From Roseivirga seohaensis (GTDB lineage Bacteria; Bacteroidota; Bacteroidia; Cytophagales; Cyclobacteriaceae): 64,000 nt of DNA. The translations under genes were made by a program, and so were the position numbers. The notes beneath the pieces are model-generated. The model did not search any database and was not told the DNA's origin. It saw only the letters and a program-made list of their open reading frames with translations. The DNA lies in contig NZ_LRPB01000001.1 of the NCBI RefSeq assembly GCF_001592945.1, forward strand, positions 1-64,000, read 5' to 3'. This document shows positions 61,587-64,000 of the stretch, in pieces (the first letter of the stretch is position 1; every line of letters starts with the position of its first letter).

Positions 61587-62060
61587 CTAATGTTGGTTAT
61601 AGACTTTTGCAACAATACGCCAGCCACTCTCAAACTTCAATAAACTCAGGTAATCTGTATACACTTGTTTGCCTTGGTTAAAAAGCTCTATTTTCACTTG
61701 GGCAGCACCGCCTGTAACATCAACCGAAGCAAACTTATGTTCCCATTTGTTCTTCGGGTCCTTAGCATCATAATTATTAGCTTTTCTTTTTGCAACACCA
61801 TCTGCCCAAACAGCAATGGGGTATTTGCTAATACTTTCGCCTTTGGCAGAATAGATGGCAAAGTCTTCATGAAAACCCTTTTTCATGGCTTCTGCGTCCA
61901 GTTCATTGAACGCCCCATGCACATAAGATTTTAATACTAAATCTTTAATAGCCTCTTCTTCAGCCTTGTTCTTTCCTTCATGATGAATAAAAGCAAAAGA
62001 AGAAAACCCCAATAGGCAAATGATGACCAGTAAGTAATGACCTTTTTTCATAATTTTCAT
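61587..62060 (-). CDS. NTF2-like / putative lumazine-binding domain protein, secreted
   Basis: A 157-residue exported protein. A signal peptide (hydrophobic core [15 protein letters not shown]) is followed by a SnoaL/NTF2-like fold of the putative lumazine-binding type: [34 protein letters not shown] then a C-terminal sheet ending [19 protein letters not shown]. Family members are often of unknown function. I chose the ATG giving [11 protein letters not shown]; others lie 4 and 3 codons either side. It is convergent with the M16 gene and divergent from gcvT. Confidence 0.8.
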   Translation of the reverse strand: MKIMKKGHYLLVIICLLGFSSFAFIHHEGKNKAEEEAIKDLVLKSYVHGAFNELDAEAMKKGFHEDFAIYSAKGESISKYPIAVWADGVAKRKANNYDAKDPKNKWEHKFASVDVTGGAAQVKIELFNQGKQVYTDYLSLLKFESGWRIVAKVYNQH

Positions 62061-62156
62061 TTGTGTTAGCAATTACATAAAGATAACTGATTTTTTAGTT
62101 TTAGGTTACAGAATACCCACATCATCTTTAGGTGCCGATACCTTCACACCAAGGCG

Positions 62157-62185
62157 TTGTTTTTATGATCTAATTGTTACTTTTG
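62157..62185 (+). promoter_or_regulatory. Promoter of gcvT
   Basis: TACTTTTG at 62178-62185 matches TAnnTTTG and TTGT at 62157-62160 lies 17 bp upstream as the -33 element; the gcvT ATG follows 20 bp later. Confidence 0.55.
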
Positions 62186-62205
62186 CCTACAAATTAAATC
62201 ACCCT

Positions 62206-63300
62206 ATGGAAATGGAATTGAAAAAAGTAGCCCTTAATGACCTCCACGAAAAACTTGGAGCTAAAATGGTACCCTTTGCAGGTTATAACATGCCTGTTCG
62301 CTATTCATCTGATTTAGAAGAACACAACACGGTAAGAAATGGCGTTGGAGTTTTTGACGTTTCGCATATGGGTGAATTTGTTATAGAAGGGCCCGAAGCC
62401 CTTGACCTTATTCAGCGAGTAACAAGTAACGATGCCTCAAAGCTAGTAGATGGCCAAGCGCAATATTCTTACCTACCAAATGAAGATGGTGGTGTAGTAG
62501 ACGATTTGCTAGTATACAAATTCAAAGAAGAGAAGTATATGCTTGTAGTGAATGCTTCCAATATTGAAAAAGATTGGAACTGGATTAGCAAGTACAATAC
62601 GAAAGGCGCCATTATGAAAAACGTTTCGGACAGCCATTCTCTTTTTGCTGTTCAAGGCCCTAAAGCTGTAGAAGCACTTCAATCACTTACTTCAGTAAAT
62701 CTATCTGACATTAAATTCTACAACTTCGTAGTAGGGCCTTTTGCAGGCGTAGAATACGTAATCATTTCAGCAACGGGTTATACCGGTGCTGGTGGTTTTG
62801 AAATCTACGTAAGCAATGAGCATGCTGAACAAGTTTGGAATGCCATTTTCGAAGCAGGTGCGACCTTTGATATTAAGCCTATTGGCTTAGGCGCCAGAGA
62901 TACGCTACGTTTAGAAATGGGGTACTGCCTTTACGGAAATGATATTACTGACGAAACTTCGCCATTAGAGGCAGGCTTAGGTTGGGTAACTAAATTCACC
63001 AAAGAATTCACTAATTCTAAAAACCTTCAAGCAGAAAAAGAAGCGGGTGTAAAACGTAAACTTGTTGCCTTTAAAATGATTGACAAGGGTATTCCAAGAA
63101 GCCATTATGCGTTAGAAGATGCTAGCGAAAACACTATAGGTGAAGTAACTTCTGGTACCATGTCACCTTCACTGGGTTATGGAATAGGTTTAGGCTATGT
63201 AACTATTGAAAACGCTAAAATAGGAACTGAAATCTATGTGGCTGTAAGAAATAGAAAGCTTAAAGCCGAAGTGGTTAAACTTCCTTTTTATAAAGCTTAA
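62206..63300 (+). CDS. gcvT: Glycine cleavage system aminomethyltransferase (T protein)
   Basis: The T protein transfers the methylene group from the H-protein aminomethyl-lipoyl arm to tetrahydrofolate, releasing ammonia. The 364-residue product has the canonical start ([24 protein letters not shown]), [12 protein letters not shown] with the folate-site residues, [10 protein letters not shown] and the [18 protein letters not shown] segment. Length is normal. It has its own promoter and is 25 bp ahead of comB. gcvH is in the window but gcvP and lpd are not. Confidence 0.95.
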   Translation: MEMELKKVALNDLHEKLGAKMVPFAGYNMPVRYSSDLEEHNTVRNGVGVFDVSHMGEFVIEGPEALDLIQRVTSNDASKLVDGQAQYSYLPNEDGGVVDDLLVYKFKEEKYMLVVNASNIEKDWNWISKYNTKGAIMKNVSDSHSLFAVQGPKAVEALQSLTSVNLSDIKFYNFVVGPFAGVEYVIISATGYTGAGGFEIYVSNEHAEQVWNAIFEAGATFDIKPIGLGARDTLRLEMGYCLYGNDITDETSPLEAGLGWVTKFTKEFTNSKNLQAEKEAGVKRKLVAFKMIDKGIPRSHYALEDASENTIGEVTSGTMSPSLGYGIGLGYVTIENAKIGTEIYVAVRNRKLKAEVVKLPFYKA

Positions 63301-63325
63301 TTAAAGCACCATATAGCGCCAATAC

Positions 63326-64000
63326 ATGAAAATAGACGTTTGTTATACCCCCGAACTTATCCATCAGTTTGAGGTTGAAAATAAAACCGTAGTAGTGATT
63401 GATATTCTCAGGGCTACTTCGTGTATGGTTGCCGGATTGGGTTCGGGTATACAATCTATTACACCAGTAGCCACCGTTGAAGAATGTGAGGCACTTGGCG
63501 CACAAGGTTACATTATGGCGGGTGAACGAGGTGGGGAAAAGGTAGAGCAGTTCCATATTGGTAACTCTCCATTCGACTACATGAAACCTGAAATGAAAGG
63601 TAAAAAAGTAGCCACCACCACCACCAATGGTACACAAGCCATTGAGCTTTCGAAAAATGCAAAAGAAGTGATTATAGGCGCTTTTCTTAATCTAAGTGCA
63701 GTAGTAAATCATCTGATGAAGTCAGAAAACGATGTGTTGCTATTCTGTGCAGGCTGGAAAGGAAAGTATAATTTAGAGGATAGCCTTTTTGCCGGGGCAG
63801 TTTGTAATGCGCTAAAGCAAAATACTGAATTAGAAAGTGATTCAGCATTATGTGCTTTTTTCTTATATCAATCAATGGCTAGCGATCTGGCCTATTACAT
63901 CAATAGGAGTAATCACGCAGCAAGACTTTCTAAATTCAATGTAAAAGAAGACATTGAATATTGTGCACGACTGAATGAGTTTAATGTAGTTCCTAAATTA
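63326..64000 (+). CDS. comB: 2-phosphosulfolactate phosphatase family protein (cut by window edge)
   Basis: The frame is open from the ATG to the right edge, 225 codons, and the family is about 235-245 residues, so only the last few are missing. Matching ComB features are the start (MKIDVCYTPELI), VVVIDILRATSCM, AGERGGEKVEQFHIGNSPFDY and TTTTNGTQAI. ComB hydrolyses 2-phosphosulfolactate in coenzyme M synthesis, but the family is also widespread in non-methanogens where the substrate may be sulfolactate-like. In Bacteroidota its role is not settled. It is 25 bp after gcvT and probably in its transcript. Confidence 0.88.
   Translation, partial: MKIDVCYTPELIHQFEVENKTVVVIDILRATSCMVAGLGSGIQSITPVATVEECEALGAQGYIMAGERGGEKVEQFHIGNSPFDYMKPEMKGKKVATTTTNGTQAIELSKNAKEVIIGAFLNLSAVVNHLMKSENDVLLFCAGWKGKYNLEDSLFAGAVCNALKQNTELESDSALCAFFLYQSMASDLAYYINRSNHAARLSKFNVKEDIEYCARLNEFNVVPKL

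Noticed and set aside
63275-63637. Minus-strand frame over the start of comB
   Set aside because: Antisense to a clear 2-phosphosulfolactate phosphatase frame; no recognisable domain.

Overview
The window is a stretch of chromosome from a Bacteroidota bacterium, most likely of the order Cytophagales (Roseivirga/Fulvivirga-like; the genus cannot be fixed from sequence alone). The evidence is the type IX secretion genes sprA, porU and porV, several families restricted to or typical of Bacteroidota (DUF2480, DUF4292, DUF4837), promoter boxes of the TAnnTTTG type, weak Shine-Dalgarno sequences with many TTG starts, and an AT-rich base composition. There are about 54 protein genes, nearly all intact. 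I see no rRNA, tRNA, CRISPR array, transposase or phage gene.

Layout. 1-5.0 kb is read leftwards: a CtpA-type protease, a TauE/SafE permease, tsaB and a DUF2480 gene form one tight run, followed by a YtxH protein and rnpA-rpmH. 5.1-11.5 kb is read rightwards: M61 aminopeptidase, a cyanophycinase-like lipoprotein, a YigZ/IMPACT protein, a membrane-anchored alpha/beta hydrolase and a small secreted protein. 11.6-21.0 kb is read leftwards: FtsX/MacB-type permease, a GSGN-repeat surface protein, an unknown membrane protein, a Upf1-like helicase, three 180-bp intergenic repeats, then folB, a DivIVA-domain protein and a WD40 protein. 21.0-25.7 kb is rightward and accessory in character: phosphopantetheinyl transferase, an HNH-like protein with a probable frameshift, DinB, a HAD phosphatase and two lipoproteins. 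25.8-27.2 kb is a leftward isocitrate dehydrogenase.

27.4-48.9 kb is a long rightward block. It holds a crotonase, a Wzx-type flippase, a TPR protein, a DUF4292 lipoprotein, an EnvC-like murein hydrolase activator, tatA, gatA, a LysM lytic transglycosylase, a DUF4837 lipoprotein, ruvA, the giant T9SS translocon gene sprA, gcvH, vanZ and three tandem TonB-like genes. 49.0-54.3 kb is leftward: yicC, a 1087-residue propeller/beta-barrel protein and a FAD oxidoreductase. 54.3-61.5 kb is rightward: an MBL hydrolase, pssA, porU, porV and a non-catalytic M16 protein. After a leftward NTF2-like gene, gcvT and comB (cut by the window edge) close the window.

The main themes are envelope biogenesis and protein export. 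SprA (translocon), PorV (shuttle) and PorU (sortase) are three working parts of type IX secretion; TatA is a second export route; DUF4292, the EnvC homologue, the MltD homologue, the flippase and the TonB set concern outer membrane and wall maintenance. gcvH and gcvT supply two parts of the glycine cleavage system from separate loci. No undescribed multi-gene system is obvious. The best leads are the inactive-peptidase/propeller/barrel protein, the unknown 332-aa membrane protein, the tandem TonB triplet, the DivIVA-WD40 pair, the orphan M16 subunit and the frameshifted HNH gene.
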